Of a stretch of DNA of 64,000 nt, positions 16,604 to 23,993 are shown piece after piece. The first letter of the stretch is position 1. Every line of letters begins with the position of its first letter. The stretch is from Paraburkholderia sp. BL9I2N2 (GTDB lineage: Bacteria > Pseudomonadota > Gammaproteobacteria > Burkholderiales > Burkholderiaceae). Below the pieces are notes generated by a model. That model ran no database searches and was not told where the DNA came from. It saw only the letters and a program-made list of their open reading frames with translations. The stretch lies in assembly GCF_004339745.1 (NCBI RefSeq), contig NZ_SMGP01000002.1, positions 930,001 through 994,000 on the forward strand, in the 5' to 3' direction. Position numbers and translations under genes: made by a program.

Positions 16604-16651
16604 TGAATTCCCGATTGTTTTTATAACGATGACGCGCAGCAGCCTTGATCG

Positions 16652-17140
16652 TCACAGGCTCAATGCGATCGTCAAACTGTTGAAAAGCGCATGCGTTGCA
16701 AATGTGGCGCGAAAGGCGGGCCCCGACCGTCTGGCTTCGATGATAAAGATCGAAGTCAGAATTGCCGCGGTGGCCAGCATTCTAATCGCGCGCCAATCGG
16801 TATGCCCGTGTCCGAGGCCGAACACCACGGTGGATACGACGCCGGCAACTCCCCACGAACGACGCAACGGCCCTCGCAAGAACTTGATGATCAGCCACTG
16901 AAAGAGAAAAGTCTCATACAGCGGCGCAAATAAAGCGACCCATAGAATTTTGAGCCACAGTGGGCGTCCGGCAAACGGGTCGAGACCCGGCGTCGGATAA
17001 CCGAATACTCCGCCCAAGCAAATGGAGATCGCATATTGCGCCAGCAGGATGGACGCTACTCCGGCAAAAATGAGGATCGGCGTAGGTACAGTGGTGAGAG
17101 CGGCGAGTGATCTGCTTCGAAGCGTCGATGTCGATTCCAG
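16652..17140 (-). CDS. CPBP-family intramembrane glutamic endopeptidase-like protein, unusual start
   Basis: The sequence has the hydrophobic helices and short motifs of the CPBP (CAAX prenyl protease/bacteriocin-processing) family: a glutamate in LYETFLFQW, histidines in FGLGHGH and FATHALFNS. Coding-like, membrane-type sequence continues upstream of the nearest conventional start (TTG at 17017) to a GGAGG ribosome site followed by ATT CTG at 17143/17140. I therefore extend the gene to a CTG at 17140, 162 residues. The start is uncertain. The second half of the usual EExxxR motif is not kept (ETFLFQ), so peptidase activity is doubtful. It follows the small membrane protein gene at 17186 and may be in operon with it. 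Confidence 0.6.
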   Translation of the reverse strand: MESTSTLRSRSLAALTTVPTPILIFAGVASILLAQYAISICLGGVFGYPTPGLDPFAGRPLWLKILWVALFAPLYETFLFQWLIIKFLRGPLRRSWGVAGVVSTVVFGLGHGHTDWRAIRMLATAAILTSIFIIEARRSGPAFRATFATHALFNSLTIALSL

Positions 17141-17185
17141 AATTGCCTCCGGTTTGCGGTTATTCGAGTTGTTATCAATCGTTGA

Positions 17186-17383
17186 TTATCGACGAGAAAC
17201 CGGCTGGTCGCACCACCACGTCATCGCTCCCCACGCAACGCCGCCCAACGGGAATACAACGAATGCCCACAATACTTCTCTGACGCTGATCGTCGAGTGA
17301 ACATACCACCGGATGCCAAGAGAAATCAGTGCGCTGGAAACGCCGTACATCAATACGCCCCGGGTCACGATAAATCGAAGCAT
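17186..17383 (-). CDS. Small two-helix membrane protein
   Basis: The 65-residue product begins MLRFIVTRGVLMYGVSSAL, with two likely transmembrane segments (about residues 5-25 and 35-55) separated by IRWYVHSTISVRE. No catalytic motif is visible. It lies 46 bases upstream of the CPBP-like gene on the same strand and may be its partner. Function unknown. Confidence 0.65.
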   Translation of the reverse strand: MLRFIVTRGVLMYGVSSALISLGIRWYVHSTISVREVLWAFVVFPLGGVAWGAMTWWCDQPVSRR

Positions 17384-17503
17384 GGTCCATCCTTATGAGT
17401 TATTTGGGCAGATGTTCACCCGCGAGTGTTAACTCATCCGGACTTTGCGGCAAGACCCCGCTGCCGTCAAAAAAACGAGGCAGCCTTGCTGCCCCAGTCG
17501 TCA

Positions 17504-18472
17504 TCACATCTGATTCAGCATCACACTGTTCAATGTGCGCCGCACGATCGGCGCGAGCGACGCGCCCAGCCGCTCGCCCTGAGGTTCGTCGATCAGGCTC
17601 GTCAGAAGTTTGGAAAAACGCGGCTCTTCAACCCCCGACACGATGTACTGCCAGCGATACGCATCCAGCATCCCGGCCTTCACGCGCGCCTGTTCGTGAT
17701 CCGTGAACGTGCGCCCGGCATTGGCGAGAAAGTACTCCGCGTCGGCCTTGGCCTGCAATTGCAGCAATCCGTCCACCGCGCCGATCAATTCGATCAGGTC
17801 GCTAATCGCCGCATCCCGCGCCGTGGCATCGAGCTTCGCATCGTCGCGCACCCATTCGAGTTCGTCGATGATCGCGTGCTGCGACTCTTCTTTCCAGTGA
17901 AACAGGAACACGTCCTTGAACAGAGGCGACAGACTGTCATCGACTTCCATGCTCTGACGGTAATGCACCTGCGTCACGATTTCGATGCAGCAGGTCAGCG
18001 CGAGAATGGCCCATGTCGATTTGCCGAGAACGAAGTTCGCGACGTCGTCGGTCGGCGGCAAGAAGCGGTAACCTGTCGGCATGTCTTCACTGGCCAGTAT
18101 CTCAATGCGGCGAAACAGTTCCTGATGCTTCAGTTCTTCTTCAGTGAAACGCATCACGGCTTCGAGCGCGATCTGGTCACCCAGCGCGTGATCGCGGCCT
18201 ACTTCGAGCATCTTCGCGCCGACAAAACGCTCGACTAGCCGGAACATGTTCGCGTAGGTGCGTCCCTGCACCTGCGACATCAGCCGGCGTTCGCCCGCGT
18301 TCAGGAACGGCAGCCGGTCGACTTCCGTGAGACCGTCGGGCAGGAACTTGTGCGAGAGATCGAAGCGGCGTCCGCGAATCACGTCGCGGTCGATATCCCA
18401 GCGGATACGCCGGGACACTTCAATACATTTCGCGTAACGCTGGGACGGCAACTCAGCCTGGAAGGCATTCAT
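17504..18472 (-). CDS. Ferritin-like diiron protein (AurF-like family)
   Basis: The 322-residue protein has the long helical composition of ferritin-like diiron proteins. Glutamate/histidine metal-ligand candidates are E and H in FTEEELKHQELF, E in TCCIEIVTQVHYRQS, and E/H in WKEESQHAIIDELEW. The pattern resembles the AurF-type N-oxygenase or related diiron oxidase groups. The ATG at 18472 begins MNAFQAELPSQRYAKC. It is cytosolic, with no signal. It is next to and codirectional with the hydrolase/LuxR fusion gene, 194 bases downstream of that gene's stop. Substrate unknown. Confidence 0.65.
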   Translation of the reverse strand: MNAFQAELPSQRYAKCIEVSRRIRWDIDRDVIRGRRFDLSHKFLPDGLTEVDRLPFLNAGERRLMSQVQGRTYANMFRLVERFVGAKMLEVGRDHALGDQIALEAVMRFTEEELKHQELFRRIEILASEDMPTGYRFLPPTDDVANFVLGKSTWAILALTCCIEIVTQVHYRQSMEVDDSLSPLFKDVFLFHWKEESQHAIIDELEWVRDDAKLDATARDAAISDLIELIGAVDGLLQLQAKADAEYFLANAGRTFTDHEQARVKAGMLDAYRWQYIVSGVEEPRFSKLLTSLIDEPQGERLGASLAPIVRRTLNSVMLNQM

Positions 18473-18666
18473 GGCACTACTCCTCGATGGAAAAGGGATT
18501 CGAGCGGCGCAGCGAGACTTCGCATGGGTCACCGTCTGAATCGAATTTTCCGTGTGGGGGTCGTAGCGCACATGAGGCGGCGGTCCCGGCAAGCAGCCCG
18601 GATAGCGCGAATTAGTGCGGTGCCAGGGGGACCTGTGTCCCGGATGCCCGGGCGGGTCCGATACCG

Positions 18667-19752
18667 TCAGGCCGCGGGAGAATCGAAACCCGCCTTGCGG
18701 GCGAGCACGATGGCCTGAGAACGGTTCTCCACTTCGAGCTTCGCAAAGATGCTCGTGATGTGATTGCGCACGGTCTTTTCGCTGAGCGCGAGTCGCGCGG
18801 CAATCTGGGCGTTATCGCGTCCGCCCGCAATCAGTTCGACAATGTCGCGCTCACGCGGCGTCAGCGTGGCGAACACGGGGTCGATGGCGACGTCGGCGGA
18901 AAGGAAGTTTCTGATTTCCTCGCGCCAGCGCAGCCACGCGGGTTCCGTATCGAGCAACAGATGATTTTCGCTTTCGAGCGGCACGAATCGCGCATCTGGA
19001 ATCTGTCCCGCAAGCAGGCGGCTTTCTTCGAAGGGCACGCGGGCATCGCCACTCGCGTGCAGCACAAGCGTCGGGCACGTGACCTGTTCGAGCAGATCGA
19101 CGACATCGATCTCGTTGAAGACCCGCATGATTCGCGCGGCGTTGCGCGGCGTGGTGGTCATGCGTTCGAGTTCGTTGAACCAGCGATGCTGTTCGGGCGT
19201 GCCGCCAGGGATGAACTGCGTCGTGAAGAATTGCCGGAAAGCCGGATTCTGCTGCCCCCAGCCGAGTTCGGCGAGTTTGACAAGCGTTTCGGCCTCGTCG
19301 CGCATCGCGTCGCCGCCGTGCCGCTTGAGCTTGCCGCGCGCATAGCCGCCGTAGAGGATCAATTGCTTCACGCGCTCCGGATGCGCGACCGCGTAAGCGA
19401 CGGAAATCGACGCGCCCTGCGATATGCCCAGCAACGTGAAGCGCTCGACGCCGCTCGCGTCGATCACCGCCTCGAGATCATGCAACCAGGCTTCGAATGA
19501 AATCTCCGCTACATCGCGATCAGACAAGCCGCAGCCGCGCTGGTCGTAGCGCACGAGCGTGTGATCGCGGCTCAGTTCCTCGACAAGATGGCTCCACACG
19601 GGACTCTTCAGATCGAGTTCGAGATGGCTCAGCCAGTTCGCCGCCTTGATGATCACGGGACCGGTGCCCGAAACCGCATAGGCGATGCGCACGCCGTCGC
19701 TGCTGGTACAGAAACGTATCTGCTGCCGGAGACTGGACGGAATTGCGGACAT
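18667..19752 (-). CDS. Alpha/beta hydrolase fused to a LuxR-type DNA-binding domain
   Basis: The 361-residue protein joins an alpha/beta-hydrolase domain (about residues 10-280) to a C-terminal LuxR helix-turn-helix. The nucleophile elbow is LLGISQGAS, the acid candidate is the Asp in ASGDARVPF, and the base is the His in ESENHLLL. The output domain has LTPRERDIVELIAGG and LSEKTVRNHITSIFAKL. The complete catalytic triad suggests it may bind or cleave a ligand and use that as a transcription signal. I chose ATG 19752 (MSAIPSSLRQQIRF); the upstream part of the frame lacks domain character. The target could be the diiron protein gene downstream. Confidence 0.82.
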   Translation of the reverse strand: MSAIPSSLRQQIRFCTSSDGVRIAYAVSGTGPVIIKAANWLSHLELDLKSPVWSHLVEELSRDHTLVRYDQRGCGLSDRDVAEISFEAWLHDLEAVIDASGVERFTLLGISQGASISVAYAVAHPERVKQLILYGGYARGKLKRHGGDAMRDEAETLVKLAELGWGQQNPAFRQFFTTQFIPGGTPEQHRWFNELERMTTTPRNAARIMRVFNEIDVVDLLEQVTCPTLVLHASGDARVPFEESRLLAGQIPDARFVPLESENHLLLDTEPAWLRWREEIRNFLSADVAIDPVFATLTPRERDIVELIAGGRDNAQIAARLALSEKTVRNHITSIFAKLEVENRSQAIVLARKAGFDSPAA

Positions 19753-20076
19753 GACTCGCGGAATGTAGTTACGGGCTTGAGAGGCCGTGATTTGTCGGAG
19801 GAAAGAACTTCCCGCTAGCCGCGCGGGATGCCGGCATGAGCAGCTTTCAACATAGAAAGCCGTCACGATGTAATCAAACGCTGCAAACGTTCGAGCGCGA
19901 ACGCGGCACGTGCCGTGGCACACGAGCATTCTTCAAACATCGCCTTCGTGATCGCCTCGCCGAGCTTCGTCTTTTCCGAACCTTCGCTTCGTAATTAGCA
20001 GGTTTATCCGATCCTGAACGCACCGCAGACTGGAGCTCATCTTCACTACGGACATCGTCCACGCAAGGAAAAAATC
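19753..20076. promoter_or_regulatory. Divergent promoter region (hydrolase-LuxR / TerB-like)
   Basis: This 324-bp region has no supported gene. A perfect palindrome CGGCACGTGCCG lies at 19904-19915 and could be an operator. The plus-strand side ends with GGAAAAAATC before the TerB-like ATG. Confidence 0.35.
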
Positions 20077-20538
20077 ATGCGAACCTATCCGCGTAACAGC
20101 CCGCAAGCCGCAGCACGCATCGTCGCGCTGGCCCTCACTTCGGACGGTCACGTGTGCAGTTCGGAAGAGCGCGTGCTGCAACGCTTGAATATCGCCGGCG
20201 AACTCGGTCTCGCGCCCGCGCAGTTCGAGCAGATCGTGCAAACGCTGTGCGAGGACCACTCGGTCGCGCATCTGTCGTTCGCGCCGCCAGTGGGCCGTCT
20301 CGATCCGGCCATGCTCACGACCTTGATCGACGAAATCGACGATCCCGCGTTGCGCCGCAAGATCATTCGCCTAAGTGTCGCCGTTACGGTCGCCGACGAT
20401 TATCTGGCGGACGGCGAAATCGCCCTGCTCGCGGCCATCCTGAACGCGTGGGGACCCAATCTGACGCCGGCCGCCAACCGTCACGGGCTTCCGTCGCGCG
20501 TCATGCGCAGTTATCAACGCGCGCCGGCCACCACCTGA
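20077..20538 (+). CDS. TerB-like (tellurite-resistance TerB fold) protein
   Basis: The 153-residue all-helical protein has the TerB-like pattern: AARIVALALTSDGHVCSSEERVL, then DEIDDPALRRKIIRLSVAVTVADDYLADGEIALLAAIL with acidic residues spaced as in the TerB/DjlA-N fold. Such proteins bind divalent metals and act in stress or metal-handling roles in the cytosol. It ends with a 25-base overlap onto the 3' end of the opposite-strand NhaR-like gene. The nearby TerC-family gene makes a loose ter-type grouping, but no TerA/D/E/Z genes are visible, so tellurite resistance is not implied. Confidence 0.7.
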   Translation: MRTYPRNSPQAAARIVALALTSDGHVCSSEERVLQRLNIAGELGLAPAQFEQIVQTLCEDHSVAHLSFAPPVGRLDPAMLTTLIDEIDDPALRRKIIRLSVAVTVADDYLADGEIALLAAILNAWGPNLTPAANRHGLPSRVMRSYQRAPATT

Positions 20539-21392
20539 GAAGCGAGCCCGTGATGTTGCCCGCGACGCGAGCGGATGGCGTGAATCTCCTCGATCACGCC
20601 ATCCGCGCGGCCGAGCCAGCGCAGGCCCCGCAGCAGCGACAGGTCCTCCGCGCCGAGTTCCGCGAGCGGAAACACGCCGAGGCCACGCGCGGCGAACACC
20701 GCCATCAGCGCGCTGTCCTCGAATTCGCCGACGATGCGCGGCCGGATGCCCTGCGCGTCGAACCAGCGGTCGAGCCGCGCGCGCAAGGCGGCGTGGCGGG
20801 TCGGCAAAAGTACGGGCACGTCCGCGAGGCACTGCGGAAAGCCCGCGCGCGCGGACTTGCGGACGATGTCCGTCGGGCCATGCCAGTCGACCGGCGAACC
20901 GGCGAGGCGCTGGCTCAGCACGCGCAGGTCGGCATTGTGCGGCGCCGGCTGGCAAGCGAGCACCAGATCGAGCCGATGCAGCGCGAGTTCCGACATCAAT
21001 TCGGCGTGCTCGCCCTCGTGACACAAGAGTCGCAGCGACGGCGTACCGAGCACCGGCGCCAGCAACGCGTGCGCCGCGAGCTTTGAAATGCCGTCGGACA
21101 GACCGACGGCGAGCCGCACCACGCCTTCCCCACCGGCCTCGCGCATCTCGTCGAGGAGCGCCTCGCCAAGCTGAAAAATCTGTTCCGCGCGATTGAACGC
21201 TGTCTCGCCGGCTTCCGTCATCGTGACGCCACGCCCCGCCGGTTTCAGCAATTGACGCCCGATCGATTTTTCGAGCTCCCGAACCTGCGCGCTGATGGTC
21301 TGCACCGCCATGTCGAGCCGTTCGGCCGCGCGCGCGAAGCCGCCCTCTTTCACGACGATCCAGAAATAGTACAGATGACGGTAGTTGAGCAT
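20514..21392 (-). CDS. nhaR: LysR-family regulator, NhaR-like
   Basis: The 292-residue regulator starts MLNYRHLYYFWIVVKEGGFARAAERL, with a helix-turn-helix at about residues 18-40 (VQTISAQVRELE). The NLYYFW-type N-terminus and effector region with HRLDLVLA and GEFEDSALMAVF follow the NhaR pattern, as in the regulator of the NhaA Na+/H+ antiporter. No antiporter gene is in this window; the divergent neighbour is a TerC-family membrane protein, which may be the target. The last 25 bases overlap the convergent TerB-like gene. Confidence 0.82.
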   Translation of the reverse strand: MLNYRHLYYFWIVVKEGGFARAAERLDMAVQTISAQVRELEKSIGRQLLKPAGRGVTMTEAGETAFNRAEQIFQLGEALLDEMREAGGEGVVRLAVGLSDGISKLAAHALLAPVLGTPSLRLLCHEGEHAELMSELALHRLDLVLACQPAPHNADLRVLSQRLAGSPVDWHGPTDIVRKSARAGFPQCLADVPVLLPTRHAALRARLDRWFDAQGIRPRIVGEFEDSALMAVFAARGLGVFPLAELGAEDLSLLRGLRWLGRADGVIEEIHAIRSRRGQHHGLASQVVAGAR

Positions 21393-21512
21393 GGCGTAAC
21401 ACTTCGAAAAAAACGATACGTCGCTCAGAGTATCACTGATTTATCCGAAGCCAGAAGATGGTGATCATGACGCTCATCCGACGTCACCCGCATTCATTCG
21501 CCAACGGACACC

Positions 21513-22277
21513 ATGGACACTCTGCTCACACTCGTTGCCGACCCCGCCGCATGGGCCGCGCTCCTCACGCTGGTCGTGATGGAAATCGTGCTCGGCATCG
21601 ACAACCTGATCTTCATCTCGATCCTGAGCAACAAGCTGCCGGAAGCGCAACGTGCTCGCACGCAGCGCATCGGCATCATGCTCGCGCTCGTGATGCGGCT
21701 CGGCCTGCTCGGCACGGTCGCGTGGATCGCGCAGTTGACCGCGCCGGCCATTACGCCCTTCGGCCACGCGTTTTCGTGGCGCGATCTGATTCTGCTCGGC
21801 GGTGGCCTGTTCCTCGTCTGGAAGGCGACGCGTGAAATTCACCATCACGTGGTCCATGCCGAAGAGGAACGCAGCAAGACGGGCAGCACCGTCCAGTTGA
21901 CCGTCGCGGCCGCGATCGGCCAGATCCTGGTGCTCGATATGGTGTTCTCGGTCGACAGCATCATCACCGCGGTCGGCATGACCGAACACATGCCGATCAT
22001 GTTCGTCGCGGTGATCAGCGCGGTCCTGGCAATGCTGTTCGCCGCACGCCCGCTGTCACGCTTTATCGATCGCAACCCAACCATCGTCACGCTCGCGCTC
22101 AGCTTCCTGCTCGTGATCGGCATGACGCTGATTGCGGAAGGTTTCGGCTCACACGTGCCGAAGGCCTACATCTACGTGGCGATGGCGTTCTCCGGTTTCG
22201 TCGAGGCGATGAACATGCTGGTGCGCCGCGCGAAATCGAAGCGCACTCAGCACCGGGCAACGGTCGATACCGTGTGA
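21513..22277 (+). CDS. TerC-family integral membrane protein
   Basis: The 254-residue protein has about seven hydrophobic helices and the two conserved aspartates of the TerC family, in LGIDNLIFI and VFSVDSIITA. TerC proteins such as Alx and MeeF-type members are implicated in manganese export and metal loading of secreted enzymes. A His-rich loop (REIHHHVVHAEEE, about residue 110) may bind metal. No yybP-ykoY-type manganese riboswitch is visible in the 120-bp upstream gap. Divergent from the NhaR-like gene and followed by a zinc-ribbon gene 72 bases on. Confidence 0.85.
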   Translation: MDTLLTLVADPAAWAALLTLVVMEIVLGIDNLIFISILSNKLPEAQRARTQRIGIMLALVMRLGLLGTVAWIAQLTAPAITPFGHAFSWRDLILLGGGLFLVWKATREIHHHVVHAEEERSKTGSTVQLTVAAAIGQILVLDMVFSVDSIITAVGMTEHMPIMFVAVISAVLAMLFAARPLSRFIDRNPTIVTLALSFLLVIGMTLIAEGFGSHVPKAYIYVAMAFSGFVEAMNMLVRRAKSKRTQHRATVDTV

Positions 22278-22349
22278 TGGTTTGTTTCCGGATCGGGCGG
22301 CTCGCCCGGTCCAGCATTCGATGTCTTTCTACTCTTGAGGAGCGACACT

Positions 22350-22649
22350 ATGAAATGCCCCGTTTGCAAGACCACCGACCTGCTGATGACCGAGCGTCGC
22401 TCGATCGAAGTCGATTACTGCCCGGACTGCCGGGGTGTGTGGCTCGATCGAGGGGAACTCGACAAGCTGATTGCGCAGGATGCGGCAAGTGCCGACGCAC
22501 CGCCCGCGCCGCGTGGTGCAACCCGCGACGGCTACCGGGAGCGCGAGCATTCGTACGATAACCACCAGCGTGGATACGACGACCGTCGAACGGACTATCG
22601 GACGCAGAAGAAAAAGCGCTCGATTTTCGACGTGTTCGATTTCGACTGA
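22350..22649 (+). CDS. Zinc-ribbon (TFIIB-type) small protein
   Basis: The 99-residue protein has an N-terminal zinc ribbon with two CxxC knuckles, MKCPVCKTTDLL and YCPDCRGVWLDRGEL. A charged Arg/Tyr/Asp-rich tail (HSYDNHQRGYDDRRTDYRTQ) and a terminal FDVFDFD follow. This is the zf-TFIIB family found in many proteobacteria with unknown role. ATG 22350 follows a GAGGAG ribosome site; it may be cotranscribed with the TerC gene. Confidence 0.88.
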   Translation: MKCPVCKTTDLLMTERRSIEVDYCPDCRGVWLDRGELDKLIAQDAASADAPPAPRGATRDGYREREHSYDNHQRGYDDRRTDYRTQKKKRSIFDVFDFD

Positions 22650-22702
22650 GCGTCGTCAGCCATGAGGGAAGAAGCGCCGGGAACATTCCGGCGCATATCG
22701 CA

Positions 22703-23353
22703 CTAGCGTGCTTTGCCGCGAGCGCTCTTGCCGGCGTTGCCGCCGCGAGGCGCGTCTTTACCGGTGGGCGCGGCGCCACCATTCATCTGCTCCATCCACG
22801 ACAAGGCGTCGACATAGGACAGAAACTGCTTGAGGTAGCCCGGTGAAACTTCGCGCATGAGTGAGAGCGCCCGGTGCACGAGGCTGCTCGAGTTGAGCGG
22901 GCCGGCGTTTCCAGGCACCTGTTCCAGCGACTGCCGCATCTGCTTCTCGGTACGGACTTTCGACCAGACTTCCCTGAAATAATCCAGCGCGGGCAGTTCG
23001 GGATACGAAGCGGAGTGCGGCAATCCGCTCGCCACAGGCACATGATCCTGACTCGCGATGTAATCGACGAGGCCTTTCAGCGTTGCATCCGCGGATTCGC
23101 CCGCGCCGTGAGCAACTGCCTCGTTAGCCGAAGAGGCCGCGCGTTCGATTTGCGCGGCATACGCGTCCAGCAGACCCGACAGCCGCTCGTCCAGAATCCG
23201 TCGTGTTTCGCCGCCGTGGGCGGCCGCGCGCCGCTCGAACGCATCGATGAAATGGAAGCGCACAGGGTCCAGGCGATCCGCGCCGCGCTCGCGCCACGCG
23301 TCGAGCGTCGCACGGGCTCCGCTTGCCGGATCGCTGTCGCCGCCGTTAATCAC
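22703..23353 (-). CDS. DUF2894 protein, last gene of the ZorAB/MotAB-like operon
   Basis: The 216-residue cytosolic protein is mostly helical. It starts with WRERGADRLDPVRFHFIDAFERRAAAHGG, has a central FREVWSKVRTEKQMRQSLEQVPGNAGPLNSS region and a basic disordered tail (GKDAPRGGNAGKSARGKAR). That fits DUF2894, known only as a partner of DUF802/DUF3348 operons. GTG start at 23353 overlaps the end of the OmpA-like gene by eight bases, so it is translationally coupled. Function unknown; a cytosolic component acting on the base of the membrane motor is an inference. Confidence 0.82.
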   Translation of the reverse strand: MINGGDSDPASGARATLDAWRERGADRLDPVRFHFIDAFERRAAAHGGETRRILDERLSGLLDAYAAQIERAASSANEAVAHGAGESADATLKGLVDYIASQDHVPVASGLPHSASYPELPALDYFREVWSKVRTEKQMRQSLEQVPGNAGPLNSSSLVHRALSLMREVSPGYLKQFLSYVDALSWMEQMNGGAAPTGKDAPRGGNAGKSARGKAR

Positions 23354-23993
23354 GTGGCTTCACCGTTGCAGTCGACGGCCTCGGCACCGGCGCGATTTCC
23401 ACACGACGGTTTTTGGCGCGTCCCTGTTCGTCCGTATTCGAGCTCACTGGTTGCCCGGAGCCGAACGCCGCCGCGAACAACGACGACGCGGGCACGCCGT
23501 CGTCGATCAGCGCGCGCGTCACCGTCAGCGCGCGCTGCGCCGACAGTTCCCAATTGTCGGCGAAACGGCGATTGCCTTCGCGCAACCGCTGGTCGTCGGT
23601 AAAGCCGCTCACCATCAGGATTTCGTCATTGGCGCCGAGATACGCGGACAGCGGCCCGGCCAGACTCTTCAGCAGATCCCGGCCTTGCGGCTGCAACTGA
23701 TCCGAGTTCAGCGCAAACAGCACATTGCCGCTGATGCCGATGCGCCCATTCACCAGCGTCACGCGCCCCGCGGCGAGCGGCCCCGCGAGCGCCTGCTCGA
23801 GCGTCTTGCGGCGCTGCGTTTCCAGTTGACGCTGCTTGACCTCCTGCTCCAGCTTGCTCGAAAGCTCCAGTTGCACGCCGATCACGCCCACGAGGATGAG
23901 CACGAAGGCGCCCAGCAGCACCGACATCAGGTCGCCGAAAACCGGCCAGATCGGCGCGACCTGCTCCACGCCGCCGTCGATGTCCTCGCTCAT
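23346..23993 (-). CDS. OmpA/MotB-like peptidoglycan-binding subunit of a putative ion-driven motor
   Basis: The 215-residue protein has one N-terminal transmembrane helix, PIWPVFGDLMSVLLGAFVLILV. An aspartate (D21) sits at the start of the helix, like the proton-binding Asp of MotB and of ZorB. A short coiled coil follows (about 45-75). A C-terminal OmpA-type domain (about 85-205) contains VSGFTDDQR and NWELSAQRALTVTRALIDDGV, ending NRRVEIAPVP. The ATG overlaps the DUF802 stop by four bases. By analogy with MotB/ZorB it should anchor to peptidoglycan while its helix lines an ion channel with the DUF802 protein. Confidence 0.82.
   Translation of the reverse strand: MSEDIDGGVEQVAPIWPVFGDLMSVLLGAFVLILVGVIGVQLELSSKLEQEVKQRQLETQRRKTLEQALAGPLAAGRVTLVNGRIGISGNVLFALNSDQLQPQGRDLLKSLAGPLSAYLGANDEILMVSGFTDDQRLREGNRRFADNWELSAQRALTVTRALIDDGVPASSLFAAAFGSGQPVSSNTDEQGRAKNRRVEIAPVPRPSTATVKPRD

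Noticed and set aside
21393..21512. Manganese riboswitch (yybP-ykoY) before the TerC gene
   Set aside because: The gap is only about 120 bases and shows no paired stems with the conserved loops expected.
20077..22277. Complete tellurite-resistance ter operon
   Set aside because: Only TerB-like and TerC-family genes are present, on either side of an opposite-strand regulator; no TerA/D/E/Z.
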